From CAVTZP01 sp963739245 (GTDB lineage Bacteria > Chloroflexota > Dehalococcoidia > Dehalococcoidales > BS750m-G39), in assembly GCA_963739245.1 (NCBI GenBank), contig CAVTZP010000003.1:124001-188000 (forward strand): 64,000 nt of DNA. The letters run 5' to 3'. This document shows positions 54,720-62,946 of the stretch, piece after piece (the stretch's first letter is position 1; each line of letters begins with the position of its first letter). Under the pieces are notes generated by a model. That model saw only the letters and a program-made list of their open reading frames with translations, was not told the origin of the DNA and ran no database searches. A program made the translations under genes and the position numbers.

Positions 54720-55364
54720 TTAGCTGCCGCTGAAGCCCGTAGCAAAGAATTTGGTTACTTTCTGAGCTACCTCCTCCTCAAACCCGGCCCAAAAATGGTC
54801 AGCCCCGGATATAATCTGGCATTGCTTGGGTTCGGGGATATCCTTAACCTGTTGCCAGAACTGTGTTTGTGGGATGACGAAATCATTTTCACCGGCGATG
54901 AGAAATTTTGGCCTGGCGTATCCCTTTAACTGTTCCCAGCCGGAGTCTGATAGCGCTGGTGACACCAGTGCCAGTAGCTTGACCCGCTCATCTTGAACGG
55001 CAACAGGAACGATGACACTGGTACCAAAGGAGTAGCCGGCTAAGCCTATTTTTTTCTGGTCAATATTGGCTGTGGATGAAACGAGGGCTAATGCCGCCTT
55101 AACGTCTTCTTGCTCGGCGATGCCTCCGCCGAATTCGCCGCCACTTTTACCTACTCCTCGGAAATTAAATCTGAGGGCGGCGATTGACTGCTGGGCTAGC
55201 GCCTGGCAGATAGCAAAGACAACATTACTTGACATACTCCCGCCATAAAGAGGGTGAGGGTGGCAGACGATAACTACCGGGAATGAGCCTGTACCCTCGG
55301 GGAAATGCCACACCCCCTCCAGTGAAATATCGGCGCCGGGGAAGGTAATATGAACTCGACTCAA
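54720..55364 (-). CDS. Alpha/beta hydrolase
   Basis: 214 residues from TTG 55364, which overlaps the rarA stop and has AGGAGAAGGA immediately upstream. VIVCHPHPLYGGSMSSNVV, RFNFRGVGKSGGEF, the nucleophile elbow GLAGYSFGT and the C-terminal GADHFW give the Ser-Asp-His triad of the small dienelactone-hydrolase/esterase-like family (COG2945). Substrate unknown. Translationally coupled to rarA. Confidence 0.85.
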   Translation of the reverse strand: MSRVHITFPGADISLEGVWHFPEGTGSFPVVIVCHPHPLYGGSMSSNVVFAICQALAQQSIAALRFNFRGVGKSGGEFGGGIAEQEDVKAALALVSSTANIDQKKIGLAGYSFGTSVIVPVAVQDERVKLLALVSPALSDSGWEQLKGYARPKFLIAGENDFVIPQTQFWQQVKDIPEPKQCQIISGADHFWAGFEEEVAQKVTKFFATGFSGS

Positions 55365-56734
55365 TCCTTCTCCTTCTTCTTTCTTTTTGGCTTCTCTATT
55401 TTCTCTTGGGGCCACCAGGCTTGAAGCCGCATGGCAACCTGCTCCTCGTATCCCTGGTCGCTGGGGGTGTAATAGCGTTTACCTTGAAGGGAATCGGGGA
55501 GGTGCTGCTGCCGGACGAAGTGCCTTGAGTAGTCGTGGGGGTACTTATACCCATTGCCATAGCCCATTTTTTTCATTAGCGCGGTCACTGGATTGCGAAG
55601 GTGTAGCGGCACCGGCTCGTCAGGTTTTTGTTTAACCTCTTCCTGGACCTTGGAGTAAGCCTCATACAGGGAGTTGCTTTTAGGGGCGGTTGCCAGGTAG
55701 ACTGCGGCCTCGGCCAGGGCCAGATTGCCCTCGGGCATGCCGATGAAGTGGACGGCTTGCTGTGCCGCCATAGCTACGACCAGTGCCTGGGGGTCGGCCA
55801 TGCCGATATCCTCCGAGGCGAAGCGAACCAGCCGGCGGGCAATATAGAGGGGGTCTTCCCCCGCCTCCAGCATTCGCCCCAGCCAGTAAAGGGAGGCATC
55901 CGGGTCTGAGCCTCGCATTGACTTGTGCAGGGCGGAGATGAGGTCGTAGTGTTGCTCTCCCGCCTTATCATAACGGAGCGCCTTATGCTGGATAGCGTCC
56001 TCGATGGTTGCTAGCGAGATGCGGCGCTTTCCGTCAGCGTCAGGCAGTGTCGTGCGGGCGGCTATCTCCAGGGTATTGAGGGCAACCCGGGCGTCCCGGT
56101 TTGACATCATGATGAGGTGAATCAGGGCGTCCTCGTCAAGCTCGGCATTTAGTTTGCCCAGGCCGTTGAGTTCGTCCTTTATCGCCCGGTTGATTATGGC
56201 CTGCATTTCGTCCTCGGCGAGTGGGTTGAGGGTGAGGACTTGGCACCGGGAGAGGAGGGGGGAGATGACCTCAAACGATGGGTTTTCCGTGGTGGCTCCG
56301 ATAAGGGTAATGGTTCCGTCTTCAACATAGGGTAGAACGGCGTCCTGCTGAGCCTTATTGAAGCGGTGAATCTCGTCGATAAAAATGATAGTTCTCTCCT
56401 GGTATAGTTTATAGCGCTCTTTTGCTTCTTCAATGAGCCGCCGCAGGTCAGCCACGCTGGCGCTGACGGCGCTTATCGCGCTGAAGCGGGTTTGAGTAGC
56501 CCTGGCGATGACATAAGCGAGGGTAGTCTTGCCGCAGCCGGGCGGACCCCACAGGATAAGGGATGGTATCCGCTTGGATTCAATAGCCTTTCTTAATACC
56601 CGTCCCTCTCCCACGAGGTGCTCCTGCCCGACAAACTGGTGCAGGGCCGCCGGTCTCATCCTGGTTGCCAGTGGCGCCTCTTTTCTCTTCTGTTGGTCAG
56701 ACTGGTAGTCAAATAAATCTGTTGACATCCTCAC
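55361..56734 (-). CDS. rarA: Replication-associated recombination protein A (RarA/MgsA)
   Basis: 457 residues. AAA+ ATPase with Walker A GPPGCGKTTLA, DEIHRFNKAQQD (Walker B region), sensor GATTENPSFEV, then the RarA C-terminal domains with HKSMRGSDPDASLYWLGRML and YKYPHDYSRHFVRQQHLP. Homologue of Mgs1/WRNIP1 acting at stalled replication forks. Complete. Confidence 0.95.
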   Translation of the reverse strand: MRMSTDLFDYQSDQQKRKEAPLATRMRPAALHQFVGQEHLVGEGRVLRKAIESKRIPSLILWGPPGCGKTTLAYVIARATQTRFSAISAVSASVADLRRLIEEAKERYKLYQERTIIFIDEIHRFNKAQQDAVLPYVEDGTITLIGATTENPSFEVISPLLSRCQVLTLNPLAEDEMQAIINRAIKDELNGLGKLNAELDEDALIHLIMMSNRDARVALNTLEIAARTTLPDADGKRRISLATIEDAIQHKALRYDKAGEQHYDLISALHKSMRGSDPDASLYWLGRMLEAGEDPLYIARRLVRFASEDIGMADPQALVVAMAAQQAVHFIGMPEGNLALAEAAVYLATAPKSNSLYEAYSKVQEEVKQKPDEPVPLHLRNPVTALMKKMGYGNGYKYPHDYSRHFVRQQHLPDSLQGKRYYTPSDQGYEEQVAMRLQAWWPQEKIEKPKRKKKEKD

Positions 56735-56766
56735 CCCCTTAATATTTTACAACCTACCCCCTGTGT

Positions 56767-56822
56767 CCCCCTCCCTTACTAAGGGAGGGGGAATTATTTG
56801 GTAAGAGGGGCTTCGCCCCTCT
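56767..56822 (-). repeat. Two REP-like palindromes
   Basis: CCCCCTCCCTT-ACT-AAGGGAGGGGG (56767-56791), then AGAGGGGC-TTC-GCCCCTCT (56804-56822). They lie between the PC4-like gene and rarA and may separate the transcripts. Confidence 0.7.
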
Positions 56823-56849
56823 AAAACTGCCTCACTATAGGTAATGTAA

Positions 56850-57092
56850 TCAGACATCAGGATTATATATCCCTTCTTCCTCTAAGCTGTCTTCTAGACT
56901 CCTAATGCCTTTACTAAATTCACTATACAGTTCTATTGGGATAGATACCCCTTTCTTGGTTGGAACCGTCTCTTGTCCCCTCGGACCGGCGAATGTCCTA
57001 ATATCGACCAGTTGGCGACCCTGGAATTCCCTGGCACTTATTTGTATCTCTTCAAAGGAGTTCTTTCTAAATTTACTAATGAGTTTATCCAT
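56850..57092 (-). CDS. Transcriptional coactivator p15/PC4-like DNA-binding protein
   Basis: 80 residues. FEEIQISAREFQGRQLVDIRTFAG followed by TVPTKKGVSIPIELYSEFSK matches the PC4 fold (four-stranded beta sheet plus helix) that binds single-stranded DNA. It starts 4 nt after the ParB-like gene's stop, so the two are co-transcribed. AT-rich compared with the chromosome around it, suggesting acquisition. Confidence 0.75.
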   Translation of the reverse strand: MDKLISKFRKNSFEEIQISAREFQGRQLVDIRTFAGPRGQETVPTKKGVSIPIELYSEFSKGIRSLEDSLEEEGIYNPDV

Positions 57093-57096
57093 ATTA

Positions 57097-58137
57097 CTAC
57101 TCGCCTAGAGACAGTTTAGCAATAGCGGCGACCTCCTTTAGAGCATTGTTTAGATCTTTCATTTTTTCTATTTTGGTACTATTCCCTGCTTCTAACTCCT
57201 TTATCTCAGATAGCGGGATATTGCGCAGTTGTCTTATGGCCTCATCAATACTGAAATATAGGTCTGAACTCCTAGACGGGTCATCCTTGTTCAGCACAGT
57301 TTCCGCATCCTGTATATTCTTACCCTTTTTCCTAAGAACCTCTAATGCCTTCGGATTGTCAAGTATATCAGGCAATATTCTTACATCTCTTGAGTCAGGG
57401 AATTTGTCTTCAGCAACCCAACTTCTGAATTCTTTCATAAACCCAGGATCTTTTTCCGCTCGTTCTCTTAGTGAGGTTTTCTTCATGAATTCGTCAAAAT
57501 GAGTGAAACGCCTGATCCCGTTGGGGTCATTATTCTCGCTTAGGTATTTCCTAGTCTCTTCATATGCTGCTATGTTCTGTGTAATTTTTGACCTTGACAT
57601 ACGTAGGTGAGATGCTAGAAAGTCATATGTCTTGTTATACTCCTTGGCCATTTTCCACACATGTTCAGCTTTTTCATACGCTTGCCATTCTATTTTCGCG
57701 GCAATATGCATTTCACCCACCAAAGTAATAATTTGCTCATCTGTTGCATTAGGCGGTAGGATCCTCACGTATAAATTAGCAAAACGCTCATCTCCAGAAA
57801 ATTTCTTATGTAGTTCCCGCGTTACAACAGTTCGAGAATTGCCCTCTACCACAACACCATCATTCCTCACAAAAGGATCTTCCAGTAACCCGCCGTTCTG
57901 GAGGACACTTTGATACAGGTCTTTTACAGCATCCATAGACCACAGTAAGTCGTGAATTTCTTGATCCGTATACCCCTTCCCTTCTTTTCTAAGAAGGTTA
58001 AGTTGATAACTTATCCGCTGGTTGTCCGGGTCAAGTTTTAACCATTCAATGGGCACCCTTTTTCGTTCAACTGTAAAATCTTGATTACCTAGCCTCACGG
58101 TTATTTTTTGCTTTTCATCATTCCTTTCGTTAGCCAT
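57097..58137 (-). CDS. ParB/Srx-like domain protein with HTH
   Basis: 346 residues. VPIEWLKLDPDNQRISYQL, then GGLLEDPFVRNDGVVVEGNSRTVVTREL is a ParB/sulfiredoxin-like N-terminal domain (the P-x-V...v-EGNxR motif). HIAAKIEWQAYEKAEHVW and YDFLASHLRMSRSKITQNIAAYEE form a ParB-like helix-turn-helix (about 140-190). The C-terminus is helical. There is no partner parA, so a chromosome-partition role is unlikely. A perfect SD (AAGGAGG, 7 nt) and a near-consensus promoter precede it. A mobile or defence-associated regulator is a guess. Confidence 0.75.
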   Translation of the reverse strand: MANERNDEKQKITVRLGNQDFTVERKRVPIEWLKLDPDNQRISYQLNLLRKEGKGYTDQEIHDLLWSMDAVKDLYQSVLQNGGLLEDPFVRNDGVVVEGNSRTVVTRELHKKFSGDERFANLYVRILPPNATDEQIITLVGEMHIAAKIEWQAYEKAEHVWKMAKEYNKTYDFLASHLRMSRSKITQNIAAYEETRKYLSENNDPNGIRRFTHFDEFMKKTSLRERAEKDPGFMKEFRSWVAEDKFPDSRDVRILPDILDNPKALEVLRKKGKNIQDAETVLNKDDPSRSSDLYFSIDEAIRQLRNIPLSEIKELEAGNSTKIEKMKDLNNALKEVAAIAKLSLGE

Positions 58138-58167
58138 TGTCTTTCCTCCTTAGATATAGTACTATTA

Positions 58168-58196
58168 ATATTAGCACAAAATATCGGTACTGTCAA
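58168..58196 (-). promoter_or_regulatory. Near-consensus promoter P1 of the ParB-like/PC4-like operon
   Basis: TTGACA (58196-58191), a 17-nt spacer and TAATAT (58173-58168), 31 nt before the ATG at 58137. Confidence 0.75.
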
Positions 58197-58285
58197 GTTA
58201 TATAGAGTACTAATAAATACCACTAGTGGCTTCAGTTGTGGTGGAGACCTAATCTTTCGGGCGATATATTTTAGGTACATAACAT

Positions 58286-58318
58286 CCTCAAGATAGGAGT
58301 ATATCATAGTTCTTGAGG
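58286..58318. promoter_or_regulatory. Inverted-repeat operator candidate over P2
   Basis: CCTCAAGA (58286-58293), 17 nt, TCTTGAGG (58311-58318). It spans the -10 box and most of the spacer of P2, as a repressor site would. Confidence 0.5.
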
Positions 58319-58326
58319 ACTGTCAA
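58298..58326 (-). promoter_or_regulatory. Near-consensus promoter P2 upstream of P1
   Basis: TTGACA (58326-58321), a 17-nt spacer and TATACT (58303-58298) on the minus strand. Transcription would begin about 155 nt before the ParB-like ATG and cross P1. No convincing gene lies between the promoters, so the product could be a leader or small RNA. Confidence 0.65.
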
Positions 58327-58364
58327 GTACTACTTGAGACTAATCCGCCCTATAGCTCACCCCC

Positions 58365-58868
58365 TTACTTATACCTCTTCACTTCAAATCTGTACATCTT
58401 TACCGCCTCGTTAGGGGCGATGCCTGCCTTCTGGCGGCAGATGTCAATCTGCTCCTCAACCGTGTCTACCCCCTCAAGGTCAGGCAGGAGTACCCCCTTC
58501 CGCCACCCCGCCTCAACGATAACCCCGTACCGCCTGGGGTCTAGCTGGTCTTGGCTCTTTACCGGCTCGGGCTTGGTCAGGACGTCCACGCTATAGTCAA
58601 GGTCTTTAAGCTCATCAGGGGTGATGGGGTCAAAGCGGGGGTCTCCGGTCGCCGAGCTGATGGCATTGAGAATAATCTCCTCAGCCACGTTAGCCATTCG
58701 CGGCTCAAGGGTGCCGATACAGCCCCTCAGTTCGCCGAGCTTGTGGATGGAGACAAAGACCCCGGCCCTCTCCTTCATCTTGAGGATGAGCCTTTGCGGC
58801 CTGAAGACTTTCCTCTCCTTAATATACATCTCCACTGTTTTCTTGGCTAATCTTACCAGCGGATGCAC
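58365..58868 (-). CDS. amrA: AmmeMemoRadiSam system protein A (AMMECR1 domain)
   Basis: 167 residues. HPLVRLAKKTVEMYIKERKV, GVFVSIHKLGELRGCIGTLEP with the LRGCIG motif, DPRFDPITPDELKDLDYSVDVL and GWRKGVLLPDLEGVDTVEEQ are the AMMECR1 hallmarks. Part of the three-gene AmmeMemoRadiSam system of unknown biochemical function. 1 nt after the MEMO gene. Confidence 0.92.
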   Translation of the reverse strand: MHPLVRLAKKTVEMYIKERKVFRPQRLILKMKERAGVFVSIHKLGELRGCIGTLEPRMANVAEEIILNAISSATGDPRFDPITPDELKDLDYSVDVLTKPEPVKSQDQLDPRRYGVIVEAGWRKGVLLPDLEGVDTVEEQIDICRQKAGIAPNEAVKMYRFEVKRYK

Positions 58869-58869
58869 C

Positions 58870-59679
58870 TTATCCCCCCTTTATTATTATGCCGGCATAG
58901 CCCACCACGCTGGAGTAATCGCCGGTGGTATCCCCGCTGGTCTGATATTTGACCAGTTCCGCCTTCGTTGCCCCCAGTTCCTTGGCGGCGGCAATAAGGC
59001 TCACCGCCGGGCCGTAGCCGCACATGGTGATATTGAATTTATCAACCCGTTTTACCAGCTCGTTCTCATCTAAGGCCAGCACGGCTTCTATGGCTTGAGT
59101 GTCCTTCTTCTGCGCCGAGGCTTGCGACTCATAGTGGGTCATGTCGCTTGAGGCGATAATTACCACCTTCCGGCCCGATTCTTTAACCGCCTTGGCGAGC
59201 GCCTTGCCGATTTCCTTATAAATGGCACCGCCGGCATAGGCGAGAATAATAGGGACGAGCTTAAAGTCCGCCTTAAAGTATTGCAGGAAGGGCAATTGAA
59301 CCTCAATGGAGTGCTCGTAGAGATGGGCCGCCTTATCCTCTTGCAGGTATCTGGAGTTGGCTAGAATCTGCTTTCCCAGCGCCGAGTCAATCTCCACCTC
59401 GCCTAAGGGTGTTTCCCAGCTGCCTTCAGTCATGATGCTGAATGGCTTGCCATTTCCGGTGTGGTTTGGCCCCATGATGATAAAGGTGTCCTTAAATCTG
59501 GTTCTGGATATAGTTGCCCCCGCCACTGCTCCGGAATAGATATAGCCGGCATGGGGGGAAATCAGCCCGATTACCTCTTGCTTTTCTGCCTTCTCATCCA
59601 CCATCCCCTTAATCATCCGCTTAAGCTCTGAGGCTGACGCCGGATAGAATTGCCCGGCGACCACCGGATGTCTAATCAC
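58870..59679 (-). CDS. amrB: AmmeMemoRadiSam system protein B (MEMO1 family)
   Basis: 269 residues from GTG 59679, which has GGGAGG 5 nt upstream and overlaps the radical SAM stop by 8 nt; upstream readings lie inside that gene. RHPVVAGQFYPAS at the start, SPHAGYIYSGAVAG, MGPNHTGNGKPFS and SSDMTHYES are MEMO motifs whose His/Asp/Cys residues line a metal site similar to that of extradiol dioxygenases. Confidence 0.92.
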   Translation of the reverse strand: MIRHPVVAGQFYPASASELKRMIKGMVDEKAEKQEVIGLISPHAGYIYSGAVAGATISRTRFKDTFIIMGPNHTGNGKPFSIMTEGSWETPLGEVEIDSALGKQILANSRYLQEDKAAHLYEHSIEVQLPFLQYFKADFKLVPIILAYAGGAIYKEIGKALAKAVKESGRKVVIIASSDMTHYESQASAQKKDTQAIEAVLALDENELVKRVDKFNITMCGYGPAVSLIAAAKELGATKAELVKYQTSGDTTGDYSSVVGYAGIIIKGG

Positions 59680-60704
59680 CTTTACCTCCCGTTCTAAAGT
59701 TAAGCTCCGCCCCGCAGAACTTGCATTTTGAACCGTCAAGACCGATTACTCTAGTCTGGTAGCCGAACCTCTGCACCACAAGTTTGCCGCAGGAATAGCA
59801 GGTAGTGGATTCGCTCTTATGCCCGGGGATATTACCGGCATAGACAAACTTAAGCCCGGCTTTTCTCCCGATGTCATAGGCGTGCTCTATGGTGGATATG
59901 GGGGTTGGGGGCAGGTGCATCATATAGTGTTGGGGGTGAAACCTGGTCACATGCCACGGCGTTAGCTCGCCCAGCTCCTCCCTTATCCAGCGGGCAATAC
60001 CCTCAAGCTGCTCGTCATCATCATTCATGGTTGGTATGATGTTGGTGACAACCTCAACATGCATATGCCACTTATCCTTAGCCCGCTTGGCAACCTCAAG
60101 TATCCCCCGCCACCGCTTTATCTTAGCCAGGTCACGGTATAAGGCGTCGGTGAAGCCCTTAATATCAACCCGCCAGGCATCAAGATAGGGTCCGATGGTA
60201 TCCAGGGCTTCCGGGGTGAGAAAGCCGTTGGTCACATAGACGGTATAAAGGTTATTCTTCTTCGCCAGCTTGGCGGAGTCAAGGGTATATTCAAACCAGA
60301 TACTGGGCTCATTATATGTCCAGGCAATGCCCTCACAATGAGAGTTTTTCGCCAGTTCCACGGCTTTACTTGGGCTGGATTTCCTGGGAGTTAAGCCAAG
60401 GCTCATCACCCACCGGGCAGGAGATTTCCCAGTTCTGGCAGTCCTGGCAGTGGAAGTTGCACCCCCACCCACCTATGGAGAAAGCTAGGGTAGCGGGGAA
60501 GAAGTGGAATAGGGGTTTCTTTTCAATAGGGTCAACGGCCACTGACGACGCCTTGGCGTAGTTCATGTTGTAGAGGACGCCGTCTTTGTTGCGATACACA
60601 CGGCAGACGCCGAACTTGCCCGGCGCTATATTGCAGCGCCACTGGCAGGTAGCGCACCTTACCCGGGAGTTGGGCAGCTTCTCATAGAGCATTGCTTCAT
60701 GCAT
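59672..60704 (-). pseudogene. amrS: AmmeMemoRadiSam system radical SAM enzyme with a +1 frameshift
   Basis: The first part from ATG 60704 contains CATCQWRCNIAPGKFGVC and the radical SAM motif GCNFHCQDCQNW, and ends with EIQPK at a premature stop near 60368. The rest, in the next frame, continues KAVELAKNSHCEGIAWTYNEP and ends with CYSCGKLV and CKFCGAELN (likely another metal site) at 59672. Deleting one C from a CCC run near 60372-60374 gives a continuous AmrS. The SD AAAGGAG lies before the ATG. Other parts of the operon are intact. Confidence 0.88.
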
Positions 60705-60780
60705 GATGCTCCTTTATCTAATTATATCACTCATTAGTTATCATATCACCCTTCACCCTCACCCCCTCATTAGAAACTCA

Positions 60781-60859
60781 AAGCACGAAATCCGAAATAC
60801 TAAACAACGCAATTCGTGCCTGTTTAGAGTTTAGATATTAGGATTTAGAAATTTCTCCC
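60781..60859 (-). repeat. 79-bp dispersed repeat, copy 2
   Basis: The inverted counterpart of 5243-5321 with about 75 of 79 bases identical. It lies in the 241-nt gap between amrS and the coiled-coil gene (60705-60945), which holds no gene. Confidence 0.8.
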
Positions 60860-60875
60860 GTGAGGGGGAAGATAA

Positions 60876-60903
60876 TAAAAAAAGAGGGGCTTTCGCCCCT
60901 CTT
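60876..60903 (-). terminator. Intrinsic terminator of the coiled-coil gene
   Basis: AAGAGGGGC with GCCCCTCTT around a 4-nt loop, followed on the minus strand by a run of seven T (complement of 60877-60883). 43 nt after the stop at 60946. Confidence 0.85.
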
Positions 60904-60945
60904 AAACGCCCTTGAGTTATTCCGGTGATAATTACGTAAATTATT

Positions 60946-62055
60946 CTATTCTTTCTTCTCCTCAGCACTATCTTGAGATTCAGGTAAAGTTAATATTGGT
61001 TCACCTTCTAGTCTTAGAAATTCCAAGTTCTTTGAAGCTGCTAGTATTACCTGAATATGTTCTGCATCCTTAGAAGCCTGTTCACCTTTCCCTGCAGCTT
61101 GTTCTTTCTCAGAAAGTGGTTGGACTCTAACTTCTACACTGTACCCTTTATCGATTCGTTTCGCGATTTTATTTAACGAAAAACGAAGTTCTGTGGTTAG
61201 TTCATTACGCCTTGCTTTATCCTTATTATCGTAATATTTATCTAATAATTCCGGTATTAATTTTTCTATCTCTTCTTTCATCATGTTATTTGCATGATTC
61301 AAAACACCTTTAAGCTCTTTGTTAGGAACACCTTGATTCTTCAATTCCCCATGAAGTTTTCTTATCTCTAATATCTGCTTATATAACGCCACTACTCGCT
61401 CAACCGCCACTGCTATACCAGCAACAACTACTGGATGCATTCCCAGAAAGACATTTAAGTCGCTAGAAGAGATGGAACGTATTTCAAAACCGGGTCGGGT
61501 TCCAGTGGTTAATTCAGAAAAAGAACCGAATATTTCATTTAATTCGCCAAGGTCATTAGCAAATTCACTCAGTCTATTGTTGATGGCCAAACGAGGTACA
61601 AGGATGCCAACCTCGCATTGGCCGGGTTCTAATTCCTCTGCACCAATTTCTAGCTGTTTGAAGGAAGCAACTATTTGCTCAAGAGATGTTTTGCGAGTGG
61701 CTAATTGCTCATGAAGTGATTGAAGTTCTTCAAGCGCAACAGATGGGGTTATTTGATTACGTTCGAATATTTTTTGTATTTGGTTACGAAGATTGTTCCC
61801 TAAAAGCTCATGAATGCCTAGCTCTTTCAGCGCTTGCTTCCAAGTTGGGCTGAAATCGTTACTAGGTGCATTTTCAAGAGAGGCATAAAGAGTTTTCAAG
61901 TGTTCACTAACTTGCTGCTGAAATGCTGGTTCCTGTGGCCGGTTTATCTGATTCTGGAGAGCTTTAACTAGTTGTTGTAAGGTGCTTTCAGTGTTTGTAC
62001 TGTTAATATCAGCAAGAACAGCAATGGCAATAGCGTGTAGTCGTTCAGTGTTCAT
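60946..62055 (-). CDS. AT-rich uncharacterised helical protein, conserved-looking
   Basis: 369 residues from ATG 62055 (GGGAG 5 nt upstream); a longer reading would start within the -10 box. It is mostly helical, with coiled-coil-like stretches about 90-140 (LEELQSLHEQLATRKTSLEQ) and 225-320. The middle segment ECEVGILVPRLAINNRLSEFA, GFEIRSISSSDLNVFLG and AVAVERVVALYKQILEIRKL looks constrained and one helix (HPVVVAGIAVAVERVVALY) is hydrophobic. I recall similar uncharacterised proteins scattered in bacteria but no function. Low GC and isolated operon suggest transfer. Confidence 0.75.
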   Translation of the reverse strand: MNTERLHAIAIAVLADINSTNTESTLQQLVKALQNQINRPQEPAFQQQVSEHLKTLYASLENAPSNDFSPTWKQALKELGIHELLGNNLRNQIQKIFERNQITPSVALEELQSLHEQLATRKTSLEQIVASFKQLEIGAEELEPGQCEVGILVPRLAINNRLSEFANDLGELNEIFGSFSELTTGTRPGFEIRSISSSDLNVFLGMHPVVVAGIAVAVERVVALYKQILEIRKLHGELKNQGVPNKELKGVLNHANNMMKEEIEKLIPELLDKYYDNKDKARRNELTTELRFSLNKIAKRIDKGYSVEVRVQPLSEKEQAAGKGEQASKDAEHIQVILAASKNLEFLRLEGEPILTLPESQDSAEEKKE

Positions 62056-62078
62056 AAGTACTCCCCATCCCTGAGACA

Positions 62079-62107
62079 ATTATAGTCTTTCTTAGCAGCT
62101 AAAACAA
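62079..62107 (-). promoter_or_regulatory. Promoter of the coiled-coil gene
   Basis: TTGTTT (62107-62102), a 17-nt spacer and TATAAT (62084-62079), 24 nt before the ATG at 62055. Confidence 0.6.
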
Positions 62108-62156
62108 TACCGAAAATTGTGTTTTTTGACTATTGGCTTTAGGGTTTCGGGAGTTA

Positions 62157-62214
62157 AAGAGAGGCGAAGCCTCTCTTATAAACTAATTCCCCCTCCCTTA
62201 TCAAAGGGAGGGGG
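62157..62214 (+). repeat. Two REP-like palindromes upstream of coaE
   Basis: AAAGAGAGGC-GAA-GCCTCTCTT (62157-62177) and CCCCCTCCCTT-ATCA-AAGGGAGGGGG (62189-62214), followed by GATAAAGGGGGTGGGTTGAT, similar to 9850-9872. Confidence 0.7.
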
Positions 62215-62279
62215 ATAAAGGGGGTGGGTTGATAAAGAATCCCTTGACTGTCTGTTTACCAGAAGATAGACTTGGTGGG

Positions 62280-62906
62280 ATGAAGGTCATCGGTCTTACC
62301 GGCGGCATTGGTAGCGGCAAGAGCACTGTTTCCGGCTTTCTGGCGGAGCTTGGGGCAATGGTTATTGATGTGGATAGGGTGTGGCATGAGGCACTCAAGC
62401 CTGATACCGAGATATGGCGGGGGGTGGTGGCTGCCTTTGGCAACGGGATTGTTGCCCCAAACGGCGAGATTGACCGCAAGAAGCTGGGGGAAATAGTCTT
62501 TGGCAGTGCTGAGGCTCTAGCCCGGCTGAATAATATAATGCGCCCCTGGATGCATGAAACGGTGAAGGCTCAGCTTGAAGAGTACCGGCGGCAGGGGATA
62601 AGGGTGGTGGTGATGGAAGTACCCCTCCTGGTTGAGGTGCCTCTCTCCATGAGAGCCGGCGAGCCTTCACTATCAGATGAAATGGATGAGGTCTGGGTTA
62701 CTGTAGCCCCTGAGTCCACGGTGCTCAAACGCCTGAGGGAAAAGAGCGGCATGTCGGAAGAGCAAGCGCTGGCTCGCATCCGTTCCCAGCTAACTTCGGA
62801 GGAGCGAATAAAACATGCCGATGTGGTTATAGATACCGATTGCAGCCTTAAGGAGCTAAAAGAGAAGGTAAAAGCGCTATGGCAGAGGCTGGCGCTTGAC
62901 ACCTAG
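62280..62906 (+). CDS. coaE: Dephospho-CoA kinase
   Basis: 208 residues from ATG 62280 (MKVIGLTGGIGSGKSTV), with GGTGGG directly upstream. P-loop GGIGSGKST, DVDRVWHEAL (D-x-D substrate motif) and VVMEVPLLVE are the family motifs, and RIRSQLTSEERIKHADVVIDT ends it. It completes CoA synthesis; coaD is at 22 kb. Followed by ribosomal protein genes. Confidence 0.93.
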   Translation: MKVIGLTGGIGSGKSTVSGFLAELGAMVIDVDRVWHEALKPDTEIWRGVVAAFGNGIVAPNGEIDRKKLGEIVFGSAEALARLNNIMRPWMHETVKAQLEEYRRQGIRVVVMEVPLLVEVPLSMRAGEPSLSDEMDEVWVTVAPESTVLKRLREKSGMSEEQALARIRSQLTSEERIKHADVVIDTDCSLKELKEKVKALWQRLALDT

Positions 62907-62946
62907 CTATAGCAATTGTTACAATAACCTGTTTGAGGAGGATAAG

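Noticed and set aside
58101..58307. 68-codon minus-strand frame upstream of the ParB-like gene
   Set aside because: It overlaps both promoters and the SD of the ParB-like gene and has no SD or family features.
62056..62079. Upstream start of the coiled-coil protein
   Set aside because: The codon lies within the TATAAT box, so it is not transcribed as mRNA.
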